Assembly: GCA_902651635.1 (NCBI GenBank) | Contig: CACRSC010000004.1 | Span: 412,046-476,045, forward strand | Length of the DNA stretch: 64,000 nucleotides | Source: Mastigamoeba balamuthi | Lineage: Eukaryota; Evosea; Mastigamoebida; Mastigamoebidae | Direction: 5' to 3' | Part shown: one piece after another, positions 10,966 to 23,600 of the stretch | Layout: every line of letters starts with the position of its first letter | Position numbering within the stretch: the stretch's first letter is position 1 | Notes under the pieces: model-generated | Told to the model about the DNA's origin: nothing | Database searches by the model: none | Seen by the model: the letters and a program-made list of their open reading frames with translations, nothing else | Made by a program: the position numbers and the translations under genes

Positions 10966-13904
10966 ATGAGGACAGCGCAGTACATCCTTGCGTCGTTCCT
11001 GCTTGCAGTCGCTGCCGGCGCCGGCGGCGCGGTGCCGTACGGCACCCGCAGCGTGGCCTCGCGCGCGGGCTGGGCCTGCCTGTTCGAGGGCGAGGGGACC
11101 GAGCAGCTCGCAGTCGGCCCGCCCATCGCGAGCAACGCGAGCATCAGCGAGCTGACCATGTCGCTCTGGCTGCGCACGACGGTCCCCGCCAACAACCTCT
11201 ACGCGATCCTCGGCTACGTCAGCCCCGACAACACGTGCGTGCGCTTCTCCGCTTGCTCCGGGACGCGCCGTCTCTGTGGGCTTTTTTTTGTTGCGTTTTT
11301 CTTTGTGTTTGTTCGCTTTTTTCGTTGTCCCGCATCGCTTTTGAATCGTCGAATTCACGACGGGGGCGTCGCCGGTGTGTGTGGGGGGAATGCAGGCAGA
11401 GCTGGGCGAAGCTGGGGTCGCAGGACCCGGCGTTCACGTTCTTCCTGGACTCGGACAGCTACAGCGCGTTTGCGCGGCAGGAGAACGGCAAGTTCAAGAC
11501 CAACCACACCAACTGGACGCACCTCGGCCCCGCCGTCTCGACCGACTGGGTGCATCTGACCGCGACGTGGGCTAGCGCCGACGGCCTCTCGAGCTTCTAC
11601 ATCAACGGCAAGTTCGTCATCGCCTCTGCGGGCTCGGCGGCCTCGAGCAAGGGCCTCGTGCTGCCCGGCGGCGGCCACTTCGTGTTCCCGCAGGAGAACT
11701 GGGGCGCCAAGTTCTTCGGCGCCGCAGACGAGATCGCCGCGTGGTCCGCGCGCCTGAGCGCCGAGGAGGTGGCGCGCGTCTACGCCGGCGACTACGCCGT
11801 GCGCGCCGACAGGGTGATCGCGCACTGGTCGTGCGACAGGGTCGGCGACCCGCTCTACGACGAGGCGACGGGCAGGTCGGGCACGTCGACGGGCCCCGCG
11901 GTCCTGCAGGTCCCCTCGACGGTCCCCGACGTCAACAAGAACCTCTCGGCCGTCACGGTCGCGGCGGCGGGTGCCACGACGCTCAGGTTCCCCGTCCCCG
12001 TCACGGTCACGGCGCTGCCGAGCAACGGGTCGCTCTCGGTCGCCGTCGGCGCAGCGCCGGTGACGGAGATGAGGTTCACGCCGCCCGCGGGGTGGAGGGA
12101 CGGCGACGTCGTCAGCTTCGCCACGTCGTACGCCCGCGTGCAGGTGCGCGCCAACAGGGCGCCCAGCGCCAAGGTGGACAGGGTCGAGGTCCCCGAGGGC
12201 ACCAAGATCGTCATCTCGCTCGCGTACTGGGACATCGCGTCGTCGCGCCCGGCGCTGCTGCGCAAGTTCCTCTACAACGTCGACCAGGACGGCGACCAGA
12301 TCACCGCGCGCGTCCGCGTGCTGCCGCAGCTGGGCTACGGCCAGCTGCTGCAGTACGACGGGTCGGCCCTCAGCGATGACGTGAACAACGACAGCAGCCT
12401 CATCACGGACCCCAACTACCGCGTGGTCTTCTACGCGCTGCCGGGCTCCCTGGGCAAGACCATCTCCATCGGAGCCGACATCTCCGACGGCATCCAGAAG
12501 GCGGAGATCACGAGGCAGTTCACCATCACGGCCTCGGACATACCCGCCCAGCCGCGGTCCAAGAGCGTCACCCTGGCCCAGGACGCGTCGGGCATCGACA
12601 TCGCGCTCGAGCTGGACCTGGACCCGTACAACCAGAACGTCATCGTGCTGACGGGCGAGCCCAAGTTCGGCAAGCTGTTCAACCCCGACGGGACGCCCGT
12701 CACGATGGTCCCCACGGTCCACAAGGTGCTCCAGTGGGCGGACAAGGTCCTCGACTACGGCGAGCAGTACCCGGGGTACCCCGCCACTAACGTCCTCGGC
12801 GCGCCCGAGGCGTTCCCCGACCAGGGCGACACGTCGTACGCGTGGGCCACGTACACGGGCTTCGCGTGGCACTTCCTGACGGTGCAGTTCGAGCGCGTGG
12901 TCCAGGCGGACAGCGTCGAGGTCTACGAGGTCTACTACCCGGACTCTGTGTACAGGATCGACCTCTTTGACGAGGTGAACCAGCTGTGGGTCACCGTGTT
13001 TGACCGCCCGACGCGCAACTACACGTGGAAGTCGGTCTACCCGCTGGCCCCAGACCCGGGCGCGGCGGTCCCGAACCCCAAGCCCTTCGCCCCGGAGCTG
13101 TTCACGGGCCTCTACCAGCTGTACACGAGGACGGTCAAGATCTACGTGCACACGCCGACAGAGGACGAGTGGCCCGAGATCGACGCCATCTCGCTGGTCG
13201 GCTACGAGTCGACCGACGCGGCCGTCCTCAAGGGCAGGACCGTCCACTACGTCCCCAACCGCGACACGTTTGGCACGGACACGTTCGAGTTCGAGGGCGA
13301 CAGCAACGGCAAGACGGCCATGAGCGTCATGTCGCGCCTCAAGTGGTTCGAGTCGCCGGTGCCCGGGACGGTCACGGTGGTCGTCGAGCGCCGCAACAGG
13401 GTCCCCAAGGCCGTCTCCGAGACGCTCGTCGTCGCGTTCGGCGAGGACGTCGAGGAGGTCGCGATACAGCTGAGCGCAGTCGACGAGGACGAGAACGACA
13501 CGCTGACGTACACTATCGTCGACGCGCCCAAGCTCGGGAAGCTGCACACGGCGCGCTACAAGCTCGACGAGCCCGCCATGGCCAGCGGTTCCACCTCGAG
13601 CTCGGCGAAGCTCTACTACTACTACAACTGCAAGGACCCGGGCGTTGAGGACGACACGCTGACGTTCTTCGCGTCGGACGGACAGTCCAAGTCGGACACG
13701 GCCACCGTGAACCTGCAGGTGTTCTGCGCGCACGACAAGGGCTACGACAAGAAGACCACCAACAAGGTCGTCGCGGCGCTCGTCGTGACCGACGTTGTGT
13801 TCGTCGCCGCCATCGTGACGCTGGGCATCGCGCTGTTCCTCGCCAAGAGGGACCGCGGGCACAGGCAGATGAGGGAGGACGTCGCCCTGAAGAGCAGCCC
13901 CTAA
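10966..13904 (+). CDS. Type I surface protein with LamG/concanavalin-like and cadherin/Ig-like domains
   Basis: Two exons (10966-11234 and 11396-13904; 161-nt intron) give 925 residues. There is a signal peptide (YILASFLLAVAAGAGG). A LamG/ConA-like fold follows over about residues 30-250 (LTMSLWLRT, DWVHLTATWASAD, YINGKFV, FGAADEIAAWSARLSAEEV). Several beta-rich repeats come next, with Asp-rich calcium-type sites such as NVDQDGDQI and VDEDENDTLTYTI, and the segment KVLDYGEQYPGYPATNVLGA...DTSYAW, typical of discoidin/pappalysin-like surface proteins. The repeat starting RNRVPKA resembles cadherin-like repeats that begin NxxP. A TM helix near residue 885-908 (TDVVFVAAIVTLGIALFLAK) precedes a short basic tail. 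The likely role is adhesion or sensing at the plasma membrane. The ligand is unknown. Confidence 0.8.
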
Positions 13905-14389
13905 GGCGCCTTCCTGTGAGCCCCCCCGCCACGCCCCCTGGAGTCTCCGCCTCTCTTTCCACACTCCCGCCAAAGCACAGCCACTGCTGAACGGATGAGG
14001 CAATTGCTCCTTCGTGCAAGTTCGCTTCCACCGAAGCTGGAATTCTCTAGAATTAGGCCGCCGGGCGTACCGGCGTACCGGGGCGTACCGGGCTTCTACA
14101 CATTTTGCTTTTTCTTTCTGCCCACCACCGATCCATGAACTCACCGGATGTGCACGGAGCGCATGGCCACAAGCCGGGCACCCCCCGGAGGCCCTCGGGG
14201 GCCACCCCGGCGTCTGCTCGTTGTAAGATCAGCTGTGGGCGCCAATGCAGCGACAGACAATTCTCATCTTCGAAAGTACAAGGGATATTTCACTACCGTC
14301 ACGTTATCCTCGTGGTCTATTGCCACTTTCTCTGCAGACACTCCACCCTCGCTCCTCAGCCGGGCAACGCCGCACAGCAACAGCGACGA
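13905..14389. other. Intergenic with a short tandem repeat
   Basis: This 485-bp gap lies between the surface-protein gene and the Tmc-cyclase gene, both on the plus strand, so it holds the 3' end of one and the promoter of the other. It contains a small GCGTACCGG tandem array and no recognisable gene. Whether an upstream exon of the Tmc gene lies here cannot be decided; the first ATG that matches the paralogue's start is at 14390. Confidence 0.4.
14061..14093. repeat. Short tandem repeat, GCGTACCGG-like units
   Basis: Three imperfect copies of a 9-11 bp unit built on GGCGTACCG lie in the intergenic DNA upstream of the Tmc-cyclase gene. I give it no function. Confidence 0.6.
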
Positions 14390-17300
14390 ATGGCCTTGAA
14401 CCGCGTCGAGGACGGGTCCAACTCCGGGGCTGGCGCGTCGTCTGGATTCGGCACCACGTCGACCTCGTCGGGCGGCAGCATCGCCTCTGGATCGTGGAAG
14501 CTCTTCCGCCAGCTCGTCCGCGAGACCGACATCTTCTCCTTCATCCTCGACTCCTACGCGCCCACGGCAATGTGCCCACCTGCCGCGCAGCCCCAATGCC
14601 GCTGCCCTGCCACTTTTTTGTGCATTCGCTGGACGCGTGGTATTTTTGCAGGCTGCAGGAAAACCCTTTTCAGACGGTTCGTTCAGTCCGACCGCACTGA
14701 CAGGCCGTTTCCCCTCAAACCCGCAGTGGGACTCAGCTCGCGATCTTCGTGAAGGCGCTCCAACTTTGGGGGCTTGTGCTGTGGCTCCCCCTGCAGAACC
14801 ACGGTGCTCTCTCTGCCTCCCTCTGCGCCGATTAGTGGACTTCCCTTCTCCGGGTTTCTAAAGGAGAACTCTGGTCCAGCGCCTTCGGTGGAAAAGGCGG
14901 CCCATGGCGCCCTTTTCTGGACTTCTCCGAGGCCGACTGGCGTTCCCGCCCTAGTCGCTGCGTGGGTGTTCGCTGGCATCTACGCCGCCGCCGTGGTCGC
15001 GAGCTCGGTTTTGTACCTCAGCTACCGAAAAGATGTGCATTTCTCCCTCGCGCTCAAAACCCGGCGCCAGTTTTAGAACACACTAAATACGGCAATCCGA
15101 TCAGCGTACTTTGGGCCGGGCAGCCTCGCGTTTTCACCACTTCGTCTTCCACTCGCTGCTCGAGATTGCCCTCGTGCCCGCGCTCTTCTCGTGGTTCAAT
15201 GTGATCCGCCTCGTGTGGGACAGCGATCTCTTCTCGACCAACCTGACCTTTTTCGCGGCACGCCCTTGCCCGCTGCCCTGCCGTTTCTGACCGGCCGCTG
15301 CGCGTGCACACGCCAGGCTACCCTATGCGTGTCGGGGCTGTCGATGATCGCTATCTCGGCGTCGTTCGTGCTGCTCAACGTCATGGTTTATCCAGGCAGG
15401 GTGTCGCGTACCGAGAAGCACCGAGCATGGGACATGAACGAAGGCAGCCCCTTCGCGGCTATCGTGATTGTGCAGGTCGTTACGATCGCTGTCGGCGTCT
15501 TGGTCCCACATTCCTGTTCGTGAAAAACACTCATGCAACATCCCCTGTTCTGACTCAGACACAGGCGTCTCGGGATATGTGGCGGCTATCCTCTATGCCC
15601 TCGTAGCAGCCCACACAATACTCGTTGTACCATTCAGGAGGATGACCGCCCACATCCTCTTCACCGGCCTGTGCATAGGCTTCGCTGGAACGTGAGCGGG
15701 ACTTTTGTTTGACACGAAATCAACCAACCAACCGAACAGTGGCCTCGTGAGCGCGATTGCCACCTACGTCCCGTCGAAGGCAGGATTTGCTATTCTGGCT
15801 GCGGTGTCGATCGCATCGCCGTTCTTTCTTCTTCCTGCCACAACCTTCGGACTTCTCGTCCAGCGTAGGTAGGCCTTGCCTGATGTCATATGCAGGCATT
15901 CCAACAACACACCACCACAGGAAGTTCCTGAGGAGACTAGGGCGCGTGTGCAACAGCCAAAGCGACCTGTCCGAGGATGTCGTGCTCGAGATCGAGGGGA
16001 CCTCGTACAAGTCATCAATATCACAGCAGGAGAAGGACGAGATGGGCAAGCCTTGGCAGTACCTCGCAAAAGTGAGGTTCGCTCAGATGACAGGACAGCC
16101 GCTCCAGGCAATCATAGGGATGCTCAAGAAGGTATCTTATCCCTCTGTCACGAATCCTAACCACTCTCCCAGGGCAACGCTGCGTTCATGGGGGACCCGA
16201 GACTGGCACTGTCGTTGGCAGAGGGGCTCATCGAGGAGCAGAGCGATCTGCAACTCTCTCGCTACATACTGAAGCAGGCCGAGGTGGTACGTTGCTTCGC
16301 CTGCGACTACAGCAGCTTCTAACGCCCTTGCAGGTGATTCCAAGCTGGAGGATCGACCTGCGGCTCGATCTCTTTGTTCTCCTGAGGCTCAGGCGCGAGA
16401 GCGAGATGAAGGCGGAGGAGTCGACAATGGTGCTGGTGGCGTCAGCGAGAAGAGCCTATTTCAAGTGCCTGAAGCACCTGCACGCCTTCTGGTCCGTGCT
16501 CCTGCGCCAGAACAGCTCCACGGAGGAGCTCCCCAGCATCATCAACAAGCTCGAGAAGGCAGAGCAAATCGCTCGAAAGCTCTTCCTCCGCGCCACTGCA
16601 GGCAACGCCTCGTCGCCGCAGCTGTTCCGACTGTACGCGCAGTTCCTCAAGGACGTGGTTCAGGACTACACACTCGCGACCCAGGCGCAGCAAGCGGCAG
16701 TCGCTCTGGAAGAGGAGCTGCTGTCCAAGGTTCACACACATACACGCAGACCAAACTGGAGCGACTGACAGCAAGTCTCAGCAAAAGAGGCTGCCGACAA
16801 AAGAGAGCTTTGGGGATGGGCTGTCTTCGTACGACCCAACCACCAGCGACCAGTGCCTCTCCGAGGACGAGAACGAGGCCGAGCTGGGGATTGAAACCAG
16901 ACAGGCAACAATGAGGAAGCAAATCGAGGGGGCTTACAAGACAAAGGCGCTCATACGCTTCAACATCGCCTTCTACGTTATGTCCGCCATCGTCATCGTG
17001 ATGCTCATTGTCATGTAGCGAACCATTATTGAGCGCACCGAAATCTCACGCAGCCCGGGCAGGTTCGCAATTGCTCGGTCTGAGGTCAGAGAACGCCCGC
17101 AGGATTACGCAGTGATCTCCTCGGCGGGTACAATTCGGCGAAAGCTCGTCGAGAGCTGGGTAAATGCGCGCCAGTTGAACATCGTGACACGCGGAGAGTT
17201 CCCTGGCAACGAAACCGAGATACGGGTCTATATGAATCAGTTGGTGGACACAATCGAAGACACTACATACAATCTCTTCATTCAGAAGTCCGACGGGGAT

Positions 17301-20300
17301 GTGCGCTGCACTGCCCCAACAGCCTTCAGAGGCTCACCAGACGTGCTTAGGTGGTGCAAGCCGCATGGCTCGACCAGAGCCTTGATATCGACAACCGAAA
17401 TGATCTGACTAAGGAAGTGAAGACGAGCAAGCAGAACTTCTTTGGTCTAATTCAAGCCTACATCCCGATGGTAGGCCGTTGGCGGCCATACAAATTCTAA
17501 CAGGTGTGCTCAGATGCGGAGAATCGCAAAGCTGGCACCAGAGCAGGTTACTGACTCAAACGATGACTTCTTCTACGTGATTCGGAATGGAATCATCCAG
17601 TTCGCATCCCGCCATTCTCAAAATCCACTAACACAAATCCAACTGCCCCCTTAACCAAGGGTGTGGGACGGGGCATTCAACCTAGTTGATTCCTTCCAAG
17701 CGCGATTTGAGGAGAAGACTGCCGCCACCAAGCTCACTGCGACCATAATTCTCTGCACGACAATCATTGTTCCAGTGATGGTGTACGTCACGGTGCTGCT
17801 GCCTGCGCTGTTCTCGCTGAACAAGGAGCGTATACAAGTGAACCGTCTGTTCCTACAGATACCTAAGTCCAGCATAGCCGTCTTGTGCAAGACCCTCGCT
17901 GTCCGGATGGAGAAGCTCGCATCAGGATCGGGATTCAACGTACTCGCCACACAACAGCAATTGTATCTCATCCTTTTGCAGGATCAAGTCAAAATTCGTG
18001 CCTACGAGGGATTTGGCCATAAGTCAAAGAAGCGGCATCCGTTCATCATGCTGGCGCTGAAGTTCCTTCTGTCCTACGTTGTTGCTGTCGTCTCGATCAT
18101 TCTCCTCACTGTCTTCCTCATGAACACCAACTCCGAGTACATGGTACATTCCCTTCACTCCTTCCGACTGCTAATCACATTTATCAGGAGCGCGCGTTCG
18201 AGATCAACTACGCTGGCGTCAGGTGGTCATACGAGCTCAGGATGAAGGGAATGGCATTCGAAGCACTGTCGAACGGGTCCATCTGGAACAAGACCCACCT
18301 GTTTGAGATCATTGCCGGTGATGCCGAGAGACTAAGAATTCTGCACGAGTCCGTCAAGTTCGGAAACAAGTCAATGGGGCTTCCAGGTTCGCTCTGCCGG
18401 AGCTCCATCTCTCTCACCAGAAACAGGCCTTGTTGGACGGAGTAAAGAGACGGACGACATACTGTTCAAGCCCAGATGTGCAGAGAAGACAATGGATCGG
18501 TGCCTACCGTTGGATGCTCTTGTGAGTCAGTTCATCGAGGTATGTGCAGATATGACTAAATTGAGACTAACGCTTCACACTGAAAGCTCTCCACTTCGAT
18601 TTGCGAGGGTCACGAGATACTCACGGGTTACAATGACACGTACTTCCAACGGTTCCTTAGCACCGAGGTCAGTTCACACAGACAACCGTGTCTCACATCA
18701 AACACAGTTCTATCTGAGCGAGCTACTCGATAAGGCGCGAAACTTGTTGATTGCCGACGCTCCGCGTGTTCTCGACAGGGCCTACACAAGTACAGCTGTT
18801 TATCTACTCTTCAACTCAGCAACTCATAGAAATCGACTTGGCGTTTGGCATCCTCCTTCCGATCCTCATCCTCCTGTTCCCTCTTGTGCTGCAGCCCGCG
18901 CAATGTGAGAGAACGGACTCTTCTCACGCGGTGGACTCACCACAATACAGCGGGGCTAACGAAGGACCTACACATGACTCGGAGAATGTTCTCGATCCTT
19001 CCCATCACCGTCGTAGAGTCGACACCGGCGATTGCCAACTATATCCTTCACGGATTCGTCAAAGAACTATCATCAGAGACATCGAAGGTGCGATTCATCG
19101 GAGATGAGCACGAGCAAACCACTGAGATAATCGACAGGAGAGGAGTCGTCATATCCTGCGTGCTGCCATTGACGCAGTGATAGAGGTAGACCAGAATGGG
19201 CAAATCGACTCGGTGAACAAGAGTGCCGAGATCTTCTTCGGGTACACCAACGTCGAGCTGCTGGGAGGGCACGTGAACATACTATCTGCCGGGAGCTCGG
19301 ACATTCAGGATCAAATCGATGAAATGCTCCGTTCCAAAGGCACGGGTCACGGCTGCGAGTGCTAGTATCCAACTGACAACCTCCCAGATAAGAAAGATAC
19401 GATGACCAACAGGCTTGACACGGAGTGCAAGAGGAAGGACGGCACAACCTTCCCCGCGAGCTGTTCGATTGTTGGCTTCTTCAAGGAGACGAAGCCGTTC
19501 TTCGCACTGTTTATCCGCGACAACACCGGGGAGAAGGTGCGACGCAACCAACTCCGATTGTGATGACTGACCGAAATTGGCCCGCAGAGGAAGGAGGAGC
19601 TGCTGAACAAGGAGAAGCAGTCGTACGAGGCACTGCTGCTGAGTGTTCTCCCGCGGCACGTCGCGAACAGGATCAAGAATGGCGAGACCATGATCTTCGA
19701 CAGTGTTCCCATGGCAGTGCGCCTGCGTTAGTACACAAGCCCCAACAACTAACTCCGAGCTCAGACAATTCTCTTCGCGGACATTGTGAACTTCACGCCG
19801 TGGGCTGCGGAGACCAACAGCGCCGACCTCATCAAGTCTCTGAACAAGCTGTTTGGAAGCTGGTGCGCCCGCCTTAAGCCCTTCTCGAGTCGAATCTGAC
19901 GCCTTGGGCGCCGCCATACAGGGACGAACTCCTTCTGACCAAGTACAGGGAGATAGAGAAGATCAAAACCATCGGAGACAGCTACATGGCGGCCACAGGC
20001 ATCGCCGACGACACCAAAGACATGAGAAGCTCTCGAGATTCCAAGCGTGCTGCCTCTGTATGCATCGGGCTAGTGGCATTTGCCGTTTAACTCACACTCG
20101 TTGCCACCCAAGATGGTGAACTTTGCGATGGACATGATCGGGTCTCTGGAGTTCACGAACAAGGAGCTGTTCGGAGAGACGGGGAAGGAGCTGAGGATCC
20201 GCATCGGGATCAACTCGGGGCCAGTGACCGCCGGTGTGGTGGGGTCGCTGCAGCTCAAGCCCAACTACGACATCTTCGGGATGAACGTCAACGTGGCGAG

Positions 20301-20511
20301 CAGGATGGAGAGCTCGGGGACGGCCAACAAGATCCAGCTGTCGCGCAACACGTACGAGCTCGTGTTCGACTCGTTCGAATGCGACGAGTACGAGAAGGAC
20401 GTCAAGGGCATCGGCAAGATGCAGACCTACATCATCCGCGGAGCCAAGACGCAGACCGTGACATTTAGCCCGCAGACATACGGGACTCTGGTAAAGTCAA
20501 CCAGCACTTAG
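14390..20511 (+). CDS. Tmc-type multipass membrane protein with C-terminal PAS domain and class III adenylyl cyclase
   Basis: The N-terminal two thirds are collinear with the gene at 1-3147: the same head, TM blocks (near 14960, 15130-15240, 15330-15520, 15570-15700, 15750-15870), the soluble block DLRLDLFVLLRLRRESEMKA and the region around 16780-17010. More TM segments follow near 17710-17820, 18040-18120 and 18830-18900. A PAS-like domain (VIEVDQNGQIDSVNKSAEIF...GYTNVELLGGHV) sits at about 19180-19365 and continues to about 19540. After a helix (KQSYEALLLSVLPRHVANRI) the cyclase begins with FADIVNFT, then KIKTIGDSYMAATG and NYDIFGMNVNVASRMES. Both metal Asp residues, the catalytic Asn and the Arg are present. 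The purine-selecting pair is Lys (KIKTIG) and Asp (YDIFG), as in adenylyl rather than guanylyl cyclases. About 20 exons are needed. A TAG at 17017 lies inside a probable 39-nt intron (17015-17053). Confidence 0.85.
17015..17053 (+). other. Very short (39-nt) predicted intron removing an in-frame stop
   Basis: Straight translation of this exon meets a TAG directly after MLIVM in a TM segment. A GT..AG interval of 39 nt removes the stop and rejoins the frame into a sequence (RFAIARSEVRERP) that matches the left paralogue (RYSIAKSEIRERP). Introns of 41-50 nt occur elsewhere in the window, so this size is near the lower limit but plausible. Confidence 0.55.
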
Positions 20512-20699
20512 TTTCTTTGACACGAATAGGCCAAATTGTTACAATCCTGCGCCCATCTACTGATGGGCGCAGCTAAGGAGAAATAACAACACGTTTTCCC
20601 GCACACATGCACCTTCCTGTAGCTCCAACAGAGCCAGTTTCCTGGGTCTGAATCGCGCGATATTTCTTGCATTTTCATTAGAAACAACTCACACAGCTG

Positions 20700-23600
20700 A
20701 TGAACAACCCCCGAGTGTTTGCTCTCTTTTTGTCTCTCGTAGTCGCACCCGCTGCTGCGGGCTGGGTGAAGTACCCCATCGACTCCATCTCCCCGAGCTC
20801 TCCCTTCGCGACCTCCGCGGCGCAGCTCAACGGGCGAGCGATCGGTCTGTTCGATGACCTGGAGCGTCGGGTCGAAACAACGCCCGACGGCCACTTCGCT
20901 CGCGCGGGTAAGCGCGTGCGCTTCTGGGGCGTCAACCTCTGCTACTCTGCAAACTTCCCCAGCCACGACGAGGCTGTGGTGATGGCGGACCGCATGCAGC
21001 AAGCAGGCGTCAACATTGTGCGTGACCTCACTGCACCATTTTCGGTCTTAGAGTTTTTCGTTTTTCCTCAGTTTCAGAATGCCGGTATCTCACACGTTTG
21101 GAATCTCGTTCCTTATTCAGGTGAGGTTCCATCACATGGATTCTGGTGCTTTCCCGAATGGGCTGTGGTGCGCGATTATCCCCCGCCCCGACTTCTGTTC
21201 TCACACAGACACTGCAGGGAGTGCGATAACTGCACAACGCTGTCGGAGGAAGCGATGGAACGACTTGAGTTCTTCATCGATGTGCTGGCCAAACGCGGCA
21301 TATACACAAATATCGGTCTACACGTCGACATGCGGTGGAGCAAGGCCCTCCATCTCCCAGGATGGGAGAAGATGCCCGAGTACGATCTTCCCAACCTCAG
21401 CACATTCTGGTGCGAGTATAACGAGGGCCCCACGGGCTGTCTCCAGGCACGACAAGATCGTTCCATTCATCACCCCCGTTGTCCGCCAGAAGCACAAGGA
21501 CTTTGCCGAAATGCTTCTGAAGCACAAGAATCGCTACAGGAAGAACACGATGTTCTCTAAAGACCCTGCTGTTGCCATGGTCCAGATCTCCGACGAGAAC
21601 AGGTCAGGCACACATTTCACCGATCCGGAGAAAAGACAGTTCTGACTGAGATTTTCCTCTGCAGCCTCTTCATGGAGAACGCGGACTCCGTGCTGAGCAA
21701 TCTCCCACCGTACTTCGCCAACGAAGCCCAGAAGCAATTTTCTACGTGGCTGAAGGCAAAGTACGAAACGAACGCCAAACTCAGCGCCTCATGGGCCCCA
21801 AAGGGGAGACGAGATGGTATACACTGAGCCCCACAGCCCTTTCTGACATGGGCGGGTATGACAGATGTCCTGTCTGATGCAGTCTGCAAGAGTAAAAAAG
21901 GCGAGCGCAGCCTAATTGCGACTCCACTGTCATCGTGGAGGCTCGAGACGCGGAGGCCCGCGATAGGCTCTGTCAGCATCATATCGGGTATGCAACACTC
22001 ATTCTGTCCTCTCGCTTATTTCCATACACTGGCCGCAGACATCGCCTCTTTCACCATTCATGGCACAAGCTCCGAAGTGCAGGACCTCCAGTTCATCTCA
22101 ACCGGTTTCGCCATCGAGAGAGGGATAACGTTCGAGAAAATTAGAATGCGACGCACTGACAACCAAGAATTACAGGTATACACTCTCGTTCATTGCACGA
22201 GCAGATTCAACAAGAAGAGTCTATGCCTCCTTGATTGCCAATGAGACAGTGGCTGCCCTGGGACTGTGCGCACAGACTACTGCTGAGTGCTGACCAAACG
22301 CCACAGATCCAAATGGATAACAATTACGAATAGCTGGAGGACGTTTTCTGTCACCGGGTATTCCAGGAAATCGTCCTCCGATGCCCACATTGTGCTCTCA
22401 TTTGGCACAGAGATCCCCTACTTCAAACTGCGGGACTTCTCTCTGGCAAAGAGCACATGTGATTATCCTGTTGACAGTTCGTTCACGCAAGGGTACCTCT
22501 GCCACTAATTCCACTTCACAGACATGCGCACGTGGGATATGTGGTCACTCTCAGTTGCCAGAACTGCCAGCGCCACAGTATCACTCAGCCCGATTTCCAC
22601 CATATCAGACCCAGTTAAATACGAGGCCACTGTAAGCGTTACTAGGGCAAGTGGGGCTCCGAGTGTGGCTTACCAGGTCTCCGATATGGTACTTGAGAAG
22701 GGCGTGTACTACTCATTCTCAGTGGATTGCAGGTGTAGGTTCGTATTACGGCCCAATTTATCGCCTAAGTTATCTCACCTCAGTCACAGCTCGGGCACTC
22801 CTCCGACCGTGTCGCTGGGCGTGTGCCAGTCCTACCCACCATGGAAATGCTACGCGAACGAGAGAGTGACACTCACTTCAGAGTGGAACTCGTGTAGCCT
22901 GGTATTCACAAGCCCTGTCTCGGACAAGAGCGCAAGATTTGTACTCAATCTGGGAGGTTCTGTAGCACGTATATCTCTGCGGAACGCCTCGTTCGCACCT
23001 GACGGCAATATTGGCCTCGAAAGTGATGAGACTATTGACACTGTGAGTCCATTTCCGAGACGTGGTGCCGAAACTCGCAGAAGATTCTTCGACCGCATTC
23101 TGTTCAAGGCGTCTCTCGAAAGAAGCTACTTCAAAGAGCTCAAAAATTTCATCAAAGGGATTCCGGGGTTCAGCGGTCTTGTAACTGGAACGCAAATGTA
23201 TGGCCCTCTCGGGGCATACAGTCAGCTCCAAATGGACTATATCGACACTCATGCGTATGTACCACAGAATGAACACTTTGCTGACCAATTTACTCAGATT
23301 TTGGAACCCGCCACATTTTGCCAGTAATCCGGTTGACTGGCCTGCAGTACAAGAAGCGATGTTTCAGAACCCAGAGAATGCAACGTTCTGGGGGATGGTT
23401 CGAGTTGATGGGAAGCCATTCACTGTAACGGAGTATAACCACCACGCTCTCCTGGAATCGCAGTCTGAGACTGTTCCAATGATAGCTTCTTGGGCAATGC
23501 TTCAGGTATTTTCATTATCCCTGACGCAATCTCTTATGCGTCCATCCTACATGTAGGACATGGACGCTGTGTTCCTGTACACCTACTCGGATACAATCAT

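Noticed and set aside
11355-14144. A very long open frame on the minus strand, opposite the LamG surface protein
   Set aside because: Its translation is Arg/Gly/Val-rich with no motif, and it mirrors a GC-rich gene whose plus-strand product has a signal peptide, domains and a TM helix. It is a shadow of that gene.
17015-17020. In-frame stop suggesting that the Tmc-cyclase gene is a pseudogene
   Set aside because: A 39-nt GT-AG interval removes it and restores a match to the paralogue, and the cyclase downstream is intact in every catalytic residue.
19180-20511. Guanylyl cyclase assignment
   Set aside because: Guanylyl cyclases have Glu and Cys/Ser at the purine-selecting positions; here they are Lys and Asp.
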